Below, piece after piece: positions 1 to 6,243 of a stretch of DNA of 6,243 nucleotides; the first letter of the stretch is position 1; the number at the start of each line of letters is the position of its first letter. The stretch is from an uncultured Ezakiella sp. (lineage in GTDB: Bacteria > Bacillota > Clostridia > Tissierellales > Peptoniphilaceae): contig CAMYPV010000065.1 in NCBI GenBank assembly GCA_947293975.1, forward strand, positions 1 to 6,243, given 5' to 3'. The position numbers were made by a program, and so were the translations under genes. Below the pieces are notes generated by a model. It saw only the letters and a list, made by a program, of their open reading frames with translations. It made no database searches and was not told the DNA's origin.

Positions 1-2631
1 GAAAGACTTGGGGTGAATTTACAAAACCATCATAGAGCGGTGGATGACGCTAATGCGACTGCCGAAATATTTATTGCACTTGTAAATATTTTGATTAAAC
101 AAGAGCAAATAAAAGATTATAATGATTTGGCAAATGTTAAGTATGTAAATCACTTTGGCAGTTTTAATGCATTGATATATGCAAAAAACTATGTAGGTTT
201 AAAAAATCTCTATCATTTAATTACAGATTCACACACTAAGAGCTTTATGCGTGGGCCTAAGATTTTGCTAAGCGATTTAGAAAAATATCGTGAAGGATTA
301 ATTGTAGGTACAGAAGGCAGAAAAGGTGATATATTTTCAAAGATAGAATCAGGTTTTTTGGCAGAAGATTTGCATAAGATGACTGATAAATATGATTTCT
401 TTGAAGTTCAACCGTTTGACAATTACTCAGGATTTTTAATGGGTAATCGATATAATTCTATAAATGATATCGAGATGGTTCTAAGTGAATATATTAAGCT
501 TGCTGATATTAATAACAAGAAAATAATAGCTGGTGGAAATGTCTATGAAATGGAACCTGCAGATGTTATAATAAGAAAAATTTTGGCAAAGGGTAGAGGA
601 GATTTTAAAACAGAAAATGATGCTCCATTATTCTTGAAAACTACAGAAGAAATGTTAAATGGTTTTAAATATGCTGGTGATAGAGCGTACGAATTCGTCG
701 TTGAAAATTCAAATTATCTTTTAGATCAATGTGAACAAATAAGACCTATACCTAGAGAAAAATTCCCGCCGATTGTTGCTGGATCTGATGAAGAATTAAG
801 AAATGCGTGCTACAAAAAGGCTAGAAGTATATACGGGGAAGATTTACCAGAGATTGTTGAAAAGAGATTGGAAAAAGAATTAAATTCAATAATTTCAAAT
901 GGTTATGCAGTTATGTATATTATTGCAGAAAGATTGGTAAAAAAATCCGAGAGCGACGGATATATTGTTGGGTCTCGTGGTAGTGTTGGCTCGAGTTTTG
1001 CAGCGACTATGAGCGGCATTACTGAGGTTAATCCGCTTCCACCACATTATGTATGCACTAAATGCAAATACAGTGAATTTGATGAGACAGGTAAGTACAA
1101 TGTTGGTATTGATATGCCGAGCAAAAACTGCCCTCACTGTGGGATTGAAATGAAAAAAGACGGATATAATATCCCGTTTGAAACATTCCTCGGGTTTAAC
1201 GGAGACAAAGAGCCAGATATCGACCTTAACTTTGCAGGAGAATATCAACCGGTTGCACACGCTTATATTGAGGAGCAGTTTGGTAAAGGTTATGTTTTTA
1301 GAGCGGGAACTATCGGCAAAATCAAAAGCAAAGTTGGATATGGCTATGTAAAGAATTATTACGAAGAAAAAGGCGAAGATATTTCAGAGGGAGAGATTCA
1401 AAGACTTGTAAATAAAATGGAAGGTATTAAAAGAACAACAGGTCAGCACCCTGGTGGAATTATGATTGTTCCTAAAAATAAAGACATGCACGATTTTTCT
1501 CCTGTTCAACATCCAGCTGATGATGCAAGTACTGGAGTTTTAACGACACACTTTGCATACAGCGCTATACACTCAAATATTTTAAAACTTGACATACTTG
1601 GTCACGATGGTCCGACTATGATTAGAATGCTTGAGGATTTTACAGGAGTTAATAGTAATTCAATTAGATTTGATGATCCTGTAATTTTAAAAATGTTCTC
1701 GTCGTTGGAACCTCTTGGATTAGATCCAGCTGTCTTGAAATGCAAAGTAAGTACACTTGCAATTCCTGAATTTGGTACAGATTTTGTTATGAGCATGCTT
1801 GAGGATACTAATCCTAAAAACTTCTCAGACTTGGTTAGAATTTCTGGCTTATCACATGGCACAGATGTTTATCTGAACAATGCAAAAGATTTGATTGATA
1901 ATAAAACCTGTGAACTGAAGGATGTAATTGCAACTAGAGAAGATATCATGACATATCTTTTGCATGCAGGTCTTGAAAATGATTTTTCGTTCTTTACAAT
2001 GGAAAAGGTTAGAAAGGGTAAGCCATTGACAGAAGAAGATGAAGCTAAGATGAGATCTCACGGTCTACCTGAATGGTATATCGATTCTTGTAACAAAATT
2101 AAATACATGTTCCCAAAGGCACACGCGGTTGCGTACGTAATGCTAAGCTTCAGATTGTCATGGTATAAACTGCATTACCCTGAAGCATTTTATGCAACAT
2201 TCTTTACGACAAAAAAAGCAGATTTTGACTATGCAATTATAACTTCAGGTTTAGAGTCGATAGAAAAAAGAATTGATGATATAAAAACGCTTGAATATAC
2301 AACGCAAAAGCAAAATGATGAATTGAGAGTTTTAACAGTTGCACGTGAAATGTATTTGCGCGGTATAAAATGTGAGTGTGCAGATATTTATTCATCTGAT
2401 AAGTCTAAGTTTAAAATTACACAAGGCGCAATCATACCACCATTGACGGTTATACCTAATTTGGGTGATGCGGTTGCTGAAAGTATTGTTTACGAACGTG
2501 ATCATGGTGATTTTTTAAGCTTAGATGATTTGGCACAGAGGACAAAGTTAACAAGAACTAGCTTAAAGTTTATGCGTGAGCATAATATAGTTGAAGAATT
2601 ACAAGATACAAATCAAATATCAATGTTTTAA
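1..2631 (+). CDS. polC: DNA polymerase III alpha subunit, PolC type (5'-truncated by window edge)
   Basis: Replicative polymerase of low-GC Gram-positives; it extends DNA at the fork and proofreads with a built-in 3'-5' exonuclease. The frame is open from base 1, so the GTG at 13 is not the true start. About 877 codons are present; PolC is usually ~1,440 residues. In order: the exonuclease III motif HRAVDD (nt 31-48, catalytic H and last D); the second half of the PHP domain (to ~nt 760); VGSRGSVGSS (~nt 967-996); a four-Cys zinc motif, CTKC (nt 1054-1065) and CPHC (nt 1129-1140); PDIDLNF with catalytic Asps at nt 1216-1218 and 1222-1224; RTTGQHPGG (~nt 1432-1458); third catalytic Asp in KLDILGHD (nt 1591-1593); SGLSHGTDVYL; YMFPKAHAVAY (~nt 2104-2136); a helix-hairpin-helix region; and a C-terminal beta-clamp-binding peptide QISMF, close to the usual QLSLF. 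The 123-residue spacing between second and third Asp matches Geobacillus PolC (D975, D1098). Oddities: the family GNVHY is GNVYE here, and HFDFHSI is HFAYSAI. Identification is secure. Confidence 0.97.
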   Translation, partial: ERLGVNLQNHHRAVDDANATAEIFIALVNILIKQEQIKDYNDLANVKYVNHFGSFNALIYAKNYVGLKNLYHLITDSHTKSFMRGPKILLSDLEKYREGLIVGTEGRKGDIFSKIESGFLAEDLHKMTDKYDFFEVQPFDNYSGFLMGNRYNSINDIEMVLSEYIKLADINNKKIIAGGNVYEMEPADVIIRKILAKGRGDFKTENDAPLFLKTTEEMLNGFKYAGDRAYEFVVENSNYLLDQCEQIRPIPREKFPPIVAGSDEELRNACYKKARSIYGEDLPEIVEKRLEKELNSIISNGYAVMYIIAERLVKKSESDGYIVGSRGSVGSSFAATMSGITEVNPLPPHYVCTKCKYSEFDETGKYNVGIDMPSKNCPHCGIEMKKDGYNIPFETFLGFNGDKEPDIDLNFAGEYQPVAHAYIEEQFGKGYVFRAGTIGKIKSKVGYGYVKNYYEEKGEDISEGEIQRLVNKMEGIKRTTGQHPGGIMIVPKNKDMHDFSPVQHPADDASTGVLTTHFAYSAIHSNILKLDILGHDGPTMIRMLEDFTGVNSNSIRFDDPVILKMFSSLEPLGLDPAVLKCKVSTLAIPEFGTDFVMSMLEDTNPKNFSDLVRISGLSHGTDVYLNNAKDLIDNKTCELKDVIATREDIMTYLLHAGLENDFSFFTMEKVRKGKPLTEEDEAKMRSHGLPEWYIDSCNKIKYMFPKAHAVAYVMLSFRLSWYKLHYPEAFYATFFTTKKADFDYAIITSGLESIEKRIDDIKTLEYTTQKQNDELRVLTVAREMYLRGIKCECADIYSSDKSKFKITQGAIIPPLTVIPNLGDAVAESIVYERDHGDFLSLDDLAQRTKLTRTSLKFMREHNIVEELQDTNQISMF

Positions 2632-2633
2632 TA

Positions 2634-2659
2634 GATGCGCCAATGGCGCGTCTTTTTTT
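2634..2659 (+). terminator. Rho-independent terminator of polC
   Basis: The GC-rich arms GATGCGCC (2634-2641) and GGCGCGTC (2645-2652) pair over 8 bp with one G-U wobble around an AAT loop, followed directly by seven Ts (2653-2659). It begins 3 nt after the polC stop. There is no matching A-tract on the left side, so it should work only for + strand transcription. It separates polC from polA. Confidence 0.93.
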
Positions 2660-2678
2660 ATAGAAATGTATTTCTATA
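2659..2678. repeat. Perfect 9-bp inverted repeat over the polA promoter (candidate operator)
   Basis: TATAGAAAT (2659-2667) and ATTTCTATA (2670-2678) are perfect reverse complements separated by GT. The left arm contains the likely -35 hexamer, and the right arm lies in the spacer before the -10 box. A symmetric site here is a typical position for a dimeric repressor. The arms are AT-rich, so chance is possible, and I recognise no regulator consensus. The symmetry is seen directly; the operator role is inference. Confidence 0.4.
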
Positions 2679-2689
2679 TGTGTTATAAT
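2661..2689 (+). promoter_or_regulatory. Sigma-A-type promoter with extended -10 for polA
   Basis: A consensus -10 box TATAAT lies at 2684-2689, preceded by TG at 2681-2682 (extended -10, TGtTATAAT). At a 17-bp spacing upstream is TAGAAA (2661-2666), which matches 4 of 6 positions of TTGACA. The weak -35 is tolerable given the extended -10. The promoter lies directly after the polC terminator, so it probably drives polA, coaE and the transglycosylase. The predicted transcription start is near 2696-2698, giving a leader of only about 10 nt. Confidence 0.8.
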
Positions 2690-2695
2690 AATTGT

Positions 2696-2702
2696 AGGTG
2701 AT
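2696..2702 (+). promoter_or_regulatory. Shine-Dalgarno site of polA
   Basis: AGGTGAT complements the anti-Shine-Dalgarno end of 16S rRNA. Its GGTG core ends 5 nt before the ATG at 2706, which supports that start. It sits at or next to the transcription start predicted from the -10 box. Confidence 0.8.
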
Positions 2703-2705
2703 TAT

Positions 2706-5282
2706 ATGAAGAATTTTTTAATAATAGACGGTTCGTCTTTAGTTAATAGAGCATTTTATGCACTGCCACCATTGACAAATAAAAAAGGCGTGCAAACAAA
2801 TGCAGTATATGGATTTATAAGAATGTTCAATAGACTCATGGATTATTATAATCCAGAGCGTGTAGCGGTATTATTTGATCCTAAGGGACCTACATTTAGG
2901 CATAAATTATATGATGGATACAAGTCAAGGAGAAAAAAATTTCCTCCAGAACTTAGCTATCAAATTTCAATATTAAAAAATCTGCTTGATGAACTTGGCG
3001 TTAGATGCTACGATATGCAAGGCTTTGAAGCGGACGATTTGGCTGGAAGTTTATCAAAAAAATATTCAAATGATTATAATATAGTATTAGTAACAGGCGA
3101 TAGAGATTACCTGCAACTTGTAGATGATAATGTCAATGTATTATATACAAAAAAAGGTATATCAGAAACTGTTAATTATACTCGCGATTTGATTATGGAA
3201 GATTATGGCTTGACTCCTGAGCAATTGATTGATCTAAAGGCTTTGATGGGGGATAAGTCTGACGATATTCCGGGGATTCCTGGTGTTGGTGAAGTTACTG
3301 CAAAAAAATTACTTGAAGAATACCACACACTTGATGGTGTTTATGAAAATATAGATAAGATGAAGCAAAATAAAACCACCGAGAAAATAATCGATGGTAA
3401 AGATTTGGCTTATTTATCTAAAGAGCTTGGAACAATAAATCGCGATGTAGATGTAGAATGTATTGACTATTTTAAGTTGAGAGATAGAAATACAAAAGTC
3501 GTTAATGAAATATACGAAGACTTAGAGTTTAAAGATTTTTATGAAGAAGAGGCGAGTGAAGATATTGAAACTAAATTTAAGTACTTGGACTCTTTTGATG
3601 AATTAAATATAAAGGCTGATATTATATCGGCAAAAAGTTTTTTTAGAAATTCATATCATAATGAAGAACCTATTGCATATGGGATATATGACGGAGATGT
3701 GTCATATATTTCAAATGACAAAGACGGATTTTACAATATACTAAAGAAGAATTACAACATAATTGGCGGTAATATAAAAGAAGATCTTTATTATATGTTA
3801 AAATGTAATTTAGATTTTAATCCATATAAATTTGATGTAGTTCTGGGAGATTATCTGGTTGATCCTACATCAAATGGTGAGACTATTTCCGCTGTCTATT
3901 CTAGATATTTTTCATCTATTAATAACTATGAAGATTTATTCAAGTCGAATAAAAAAGTTGATACAAACGATTTTGATAAGAATGAACTCTATAATGCATT
4001 AGCAGTTTCTCTTGTCCAAATATACAAATTGTTTCCAGTTTTGTCCAAAAAAATTGAATCAATGGATATGGTAGATCTATTAAATAAGATTGAATTACCA
4101 TTAACCTATGTACTTGCAAATATGGAGTATAATGGTGTAGAAGTAAAAAAATCTATACTAAATGAACTTGGAGAACAGTTTGATGCTGATTTGAAATCCA
4201 TGGAGAAAAAGATATATGAATTGGCAGGTGAAGAGTTTAATATTAATTCTCCAAAGCAATTAGGTGAGATTCTATTTAATAAACTTGAACTGCCTGTAAT
4301 AAAGAAGACAAAAACAGGATATTCAACCGATCAAGAAGTTTTAGAGAAATTAAGTGAAAAACATCCTTTGCCAGAATTAATACTTGAATATCGTCAAGAC
4401 AGCAAGCTTAAAAGCACATATGTAGATGGAATGGTAAATATTATAGACGATGACGGAAGGCTAAGGTCAACATTTAATCAGGTAAAAGCTGCAACGGGTA
4501 GAATTTCTTCGACTGAGCCTAATTTACAAAACATTCCTACGAGAACTGAGAAGGGTAGAATGCTTAGAAAGGCATTTGTAACTAGAGATGGATACAAATG
4601 GCTTGATCTTGACTATTCTCAAATAGAGCTTAGAGTTCTTGCAGCAGTTAGCAATGAAGAAAAAATGATTGAAGGCTTCCATGGTGACATGGATATCCAC
4701 AGAAAGACGGCAAGTGAAGTTTTTGACATACCTTATGAAGAAGTAACGGACCTTGAACGTAGTCATGCAAAGGCAGTAAATTTCGGCATTGTATATGGTA
4801 TTAGCGATTATGGATTGAGTCGCAATCTTAGTATTTCAAGGGACGCTGCAAAAGAGTATATTGATAATTATTTTGCAAGATTTCCGAATATAAAAAAATA
4901 TATGAAGGAAATTGTTATCGAAGCTAAGAGAGATGGATATGTAAAAACTTTGTTTAACAGAAGAAGATCAATTCCAGAGTTAAATAGCAAGAATTTTAAT
5001 ATTAAAAGCTTTGGCGAACGAATTGCGCTTAATACACCTATACAAGGTACGGCTGCTGATATAATTAAAATTGCAATGGTAGATGTCTTTAATTATTTGC
5101 AAGAAAACAATTTAAAATCAAAGCTTATTTTAACTATACATGACGAACTTATCTTAGAGGCAAGTGATGATGAAGTTGAAAAATTAGAAAGAGATGTTAA
5201 GAGAATAATGGAGACAGTTGCGGATATTGGAGTGGACTTGAAAGTTGACTCGACTGTAACTAAGGATTGGTACGATGCATAA
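2706..5282 (+). CDS. polA: DNA polymerase I (5' nuclease plus polymerase, proofreading site degenerate)
   Basis: Cytoplasmic repair polymerase that fills gaps and removes RNA primers from Okazaki fragments. It has 858 residues, close to the 832-928 of familiar homologues. Residues 1 to ~285 form the 5' nuclease, with D8 in IIDGSS, FEADD (107-111), GDRD (131-134) and MGDKSDDIPG (D183, D186, D187). Residues ~290-460 are a 3'-5' exonuclease-like domain: the DxE of exo motif I is absent, exo II survives as GNIKED (N356, D360), and exo III lacks its Asp. It is therefore probably proofreading-negative, as in Bacillus and Thermus PolA. The polymerase follows: ATGRISS and NLQNIP, motif A DYSQIE (D636, E641), motif B (R685, K689, F693, Y697), NTPIQGTAAD, and motif C IHDE (H812, D813, E814). 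F693 corresponds to E. coli F762, which discriminates against dideoxynucleotides. The ATG start is supported by a good Shine-Dalgarno site. The gene overlaps coaE by 8 nt and is promoter-proximal in the operon. Confidence 0.98.
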   Translation: MKNFLIIDGSSLVNRAFYALPPLTNKKGVQTNAVYGFIRMFNRLMDYYNPERVAVLFDPKGPTFRHKLYDGYKSRRKKFPPELSYQISILKNLLDELGVRCYDMQGFEADDLAGSLSKKYSNDYNIVLVTGDRDYLQLVDDNVNVLYTKKGISETVNYTRDLIMEDYGLTPEQLIDLKALMGDKSDDIPGIPGVGEVTAKKLLEEYHTLDGVYENIDKMKQNKTTEKIIDGKDLAYLSKELGTINRDVDVECIDYFKLRDRNTKVVNEIYEDLEFKDFYEEEASEDIETKFKYLDSFDELNIKADIISAKSFFRNSYHNEEPIAYGIYDGDVSYISNDKDGFYNILKKNYNIIGGNIKEDLYYMLKCNLDFNPYKFDVVLGDYLVDPTSNGETISAVYSRYFSSINNYEDLFKSNKKVDTNDFDKNELYNALAVSLVQIYKLFPVLSKKIESMDMVDLLNKIELPLTYVLANMEYNGVEVKKSILNELGEQFDADLKSMEKKIYELAGEEFNINSPKQLGEILFNKLELPVIKKTKTGYSTDQEVLEKLSEKHPLPELILEYRQDSKLKSTYVDGMVNIIDDDGRLRSTFNQVKAATGRISSTEPNLQNIPTRTEKGRMLRKAFVTRDGYKWLDLDYSQIELRVLAAVSNEEKMIEGFHGDMDIHRKTASEVFDIPYEEVTDLERSHAKAVNFGIVYGISDYGLSRNLSISRDAAKEYIDNYFARFPNIKKYMKEIVIEAKRDGYVKTLFNRRRSIPELNSKNFNIKSFGERIALNTPIQGTAADIIKIAMVDVFNYLQENNLKSKLILTIHDELILEASDDEVEKLERDVKRIMETVADIGVDLKVDSTVTKDWYDA
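5262..5266 (+). promoter_or_regulatory. Shine-Dalgarno site of coaE, inside the polA 3' end
   Basis: AAGGA lies 8 nt before the ATG at 5275, within the last codons of polA. It fixes the coaE start, since no other in-frame ATG follows until about codon 136, and implies translation coupled to polA. Confidence 0.7.
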
Positions 5283-5832
5283 AAAATATGTAGTAACTGG
5301 TAAGATTGGTTCTGGAAAAAGCAGCTTTATTGATATCTTGAAGACTTTGGATAAATATGATTTTACAAGTGCTGACATTGATTCAAAAAGAATAATTTCA
5401 GATAATATTAATGTAATAAAAGAAATTGTTTTTGAATTATATGGCAAAGATATCGATTATAAAGAGTTGTTTTTTAAAGATAAAATTTTAAAAGATAGAA
5501 TTGAGCAATATGTTCATACAAAATTATATGAAGAATATCGTGATTTGAAATTAGATCGCGATATTTTTCTTGAAATACCTTTGTATTTTGAAACGAAAAG
5601 TCTTGCTGATAAAATAGGTTTTACACCGTACAAAATTATTTATATTGATGTAAATAAAAATATTAGATATAATAGGCTTATGCAATCAAGAAATATGAGC
5701 GTAGATCAAATTGATGAACGTGAGAAGTATTTTGTTAGTGATGAAGTTGCAAGGTCAAAATCAGATATTATAATTAAAAATGATGATGACTATAACAAAT
5801 TAAAAGAAAGGACATTAAAATATTTTGCTTAA
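5275..5832 (+). CDS. coaE: Dephospho-CoA kinase, divergent
   Basis: Predicted to phosphorylate the ribose 3'-hydroxyl of dephospho-CoA with ATP, the last step of coenzyme A synthesis, in the cytoplasm. The 185 residues are slightly short for a family of ~200. Visible features: an N-terminal Walker A loop GKIGSGKSS (9-17); SAD (32-34), where E. coli has DAD (31-33); H81 in VHTKL, where the family usually has HP; EIPLYFE (100-106), matching the family's (D/E)IPLLFE; R149 in the lid; and SDIIIKN (163-169), matching the family's ADVVIDN. Several conserved positions are changed: the lid RIxxQ reads REKYF, with F153 at the Gln position, and A159 replaces a usual Lys. The call rests on the P-loop, the overall order of motifs and the position between polA and a transglycosylase, a linkage I recall from Clostridia. 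A different P-loop nucleotide kinase is possible but less likely. It overlaps both neighbours by 8 nt. Confidence 0.87.
   Translation: MHKKYVVTGKIGSGKSSFIDILKTLDKYDFTSADIDSKRIISDNINVIKEIVFELYGKDIDYKELFFKDKILKDRIEQYVHTKLYEEYRDLKLDRDIFLEIPLYFETKSLADKIGFTPYKIIYIDVNKNIRYNRLMQSRNMSVDQIDEREKYFVSDEVARSKSDIIIKNDDDYNKLKERTLKYFA
5807..5812 (+). promoter_or_regulatory. Likely Shine-Dalgarno site of the transglycosylase gene
   Basis: AAAGGA within the end of coaE lies 12 nt before the TTG at 5825. That is a little longer than ideal, which suggests modest initiation or dependence on coupling to coaE. An in-frame TAA at 5816-5818 limits the start to codons after it. Confidence 0.5.
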
Positions 5833-6243
5833 AAATATTAAATTCATTATTAAGCTTTTATTAATTCTTGCAATAATTTATGTCGCAGGTAGTTTTTATA
5901 TTGCTTATAATTATCCAATTAAATATGAAAAGATAATAGATCAGGTATGTGGTGAGAACAATGTTGATAAATCATTGGTTTTGGCAATAATTAAAACTGA
6001 AAGTGGCTTTGATGTAAATGCTATTTCAAAAAAGAAAGCACTCGGATTAATGCAAGTTATACCTGAAACTATCCAATATATTTCTCAAAAATATAATGTT
6101 GAAGTTGGCATTAATGATATCTTTGATCCAGAAGTCAATATAGAAATTGGCACATTGTATATTAAAAATCTTATAGAAAGATTTGGAAGCACCGATAGGG
6201 CGATTCTTGCTTACAATGCTGGGCCAAGTGTTGTTAAAAAATG
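5825..6243 (+). CDS. Membrane-anchored lytic transglycosylase, SLT family (3'-truncated by window edge)
   Basis: Predicted to cleave the MurNAc-GlcNAc bond of peptidoglycan, forming 1,6-anhydro ends, on the outer face of the membrane. The 139 visible codons begin at TTG 5825. An in-frame TAA at 5816 and the lack of any in-frame ATG or GTG before the catalytic core leave TTG (or the rarer ATT at 5822) as the only practical start. Residues 3-10 are Lys-rich, and residues ~11-28 are a hydrophobic segment without a Cys lipobox, so this is a signal anchor or signal peptide. The SLT (GH23-like) domain shows the catalytic Glu E59 in TESGF, LGLMQVIP (73-80), DPEVNIEIG (101-109) and LAYNAGP (128-134). 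The last two bases, TG, would start a Trp codon (TGG), common after this motif. It resembles the short one-domain SLT proteins of Clostridia rather than the large E. coli Slt70. It overlaps coaE by 8 nt and is the third gene of the polA operon in this window. Confidence 0.93.
   Translation, partial: MLKNIKFIIKLLLILAIIYVAGSFYIAYNYPIKYEKIIDQVCGENNVDKSLVLAIIKTESGFDVNAISKKKALGLMQVIPETIQYISQKYNVEVGINDIFDPEVNIEIGTLYIKNLIERFGSTDRAILAYNAGPSVVKK

Noticed and set aside
13..15. GTG as the start codon of polC
   Set aside because: The same frame is open to base 1 and the codons before it read ERLG, which fits the end of the PolC exonuclease domain. The gene begins outside the window.
895..1260. Minus-strand open frame of about 121 codons inside polC
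   Set aside because: It lies fully within the conserved zinc-motif and active-site region of polC and its translation resembles no family I know. It is a shadow frame, as are those at 1602-1862, 1852-2061, 4524-4766 and 5184-5447.
2659..2678. Second terminator formed by the palindrome
   Set aside because: The stem is almost entirely A-T and is followed by no T-tract, so it would terminate poorly; the GC-rich hairpin just upstream already explains termination.
5283..5832. Separate promoter for coaE or the transglycosylase
   Set aside because: AT-rich hexamers resembling -10 boxes occur throughout, but none pairs with a credible -35 near either start, and the 8-nt overlaps argue for a single operon.
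1..6243. CRISPR array, tRNA, insertion sequence, phage or defence module
   Set aside because: No regularly spaced repeats, cloverleaf-like RNA, transposase motifs or terminal inverted repeats were seen. Coding genes fill nearly all of the window and the single 74-nt gap is accounted for.

Overview
The window is ordinary housekeeping chromosome from a low-GC Gram-positive bacterium. By eye the GC content is about one third, and lower still in coaE and the last gene. The first gene is PolC, the Gram-positive-type replicative DNA polymerase III alpha subunit, which points to Bacillota (Firmicutes). The order polA-coaE-lytic transglycosylase is one I associate with Clostridia and relatives. I cannot name a genus.

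Layout, all genes on the + strand: (1) nt 1-2631, the C-terminal ~60% of polC, entering from the left edge at the end of the proofreading exonuclease domain. (2) nt 2632-2705, a 74-base intergenic gap holding an intrinsic terminator, a 20-base palindrome and an extended -10 promoter. (3) nt 2706-5282, polA, complete. (4) nt 5275-5832, coaE (dephospho-CoA kinase), complete and overlapping polA by 8 nt. (5) nt 5825-6243, a membrane-anchored lytic transglycosylase that starts at TTG, overlaps coaE by 8 nt and runs off the right edge.

Functionally, two DNA polymerases sit side by side but are separated by a terminator and a new promoter. PolC carries out bulk chromosome replication with its own proofreading. 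PolA has an intact 5' nuclease and polymerase but a degenerate proofreading site, as expected for an enzyme of Okazaki-fragment processing and repair. coaE (last step of CoA synthesis) and the transglycosylase (peptidoglycan cleavage) follow polA in one tightly overlapping, probably translationally coupled operon.

I see no mobile element, CRISPR array, tRNA, rRNA, riboswitch or defence system, and no convincing new biological system. The points most worth a second look are the perfect palindrome over the polA promoter, the very short predicted polA leader, the polC-polA adjacency, loss of a conserved PHP-domain His in PolC, and a divergent CoaE lid.
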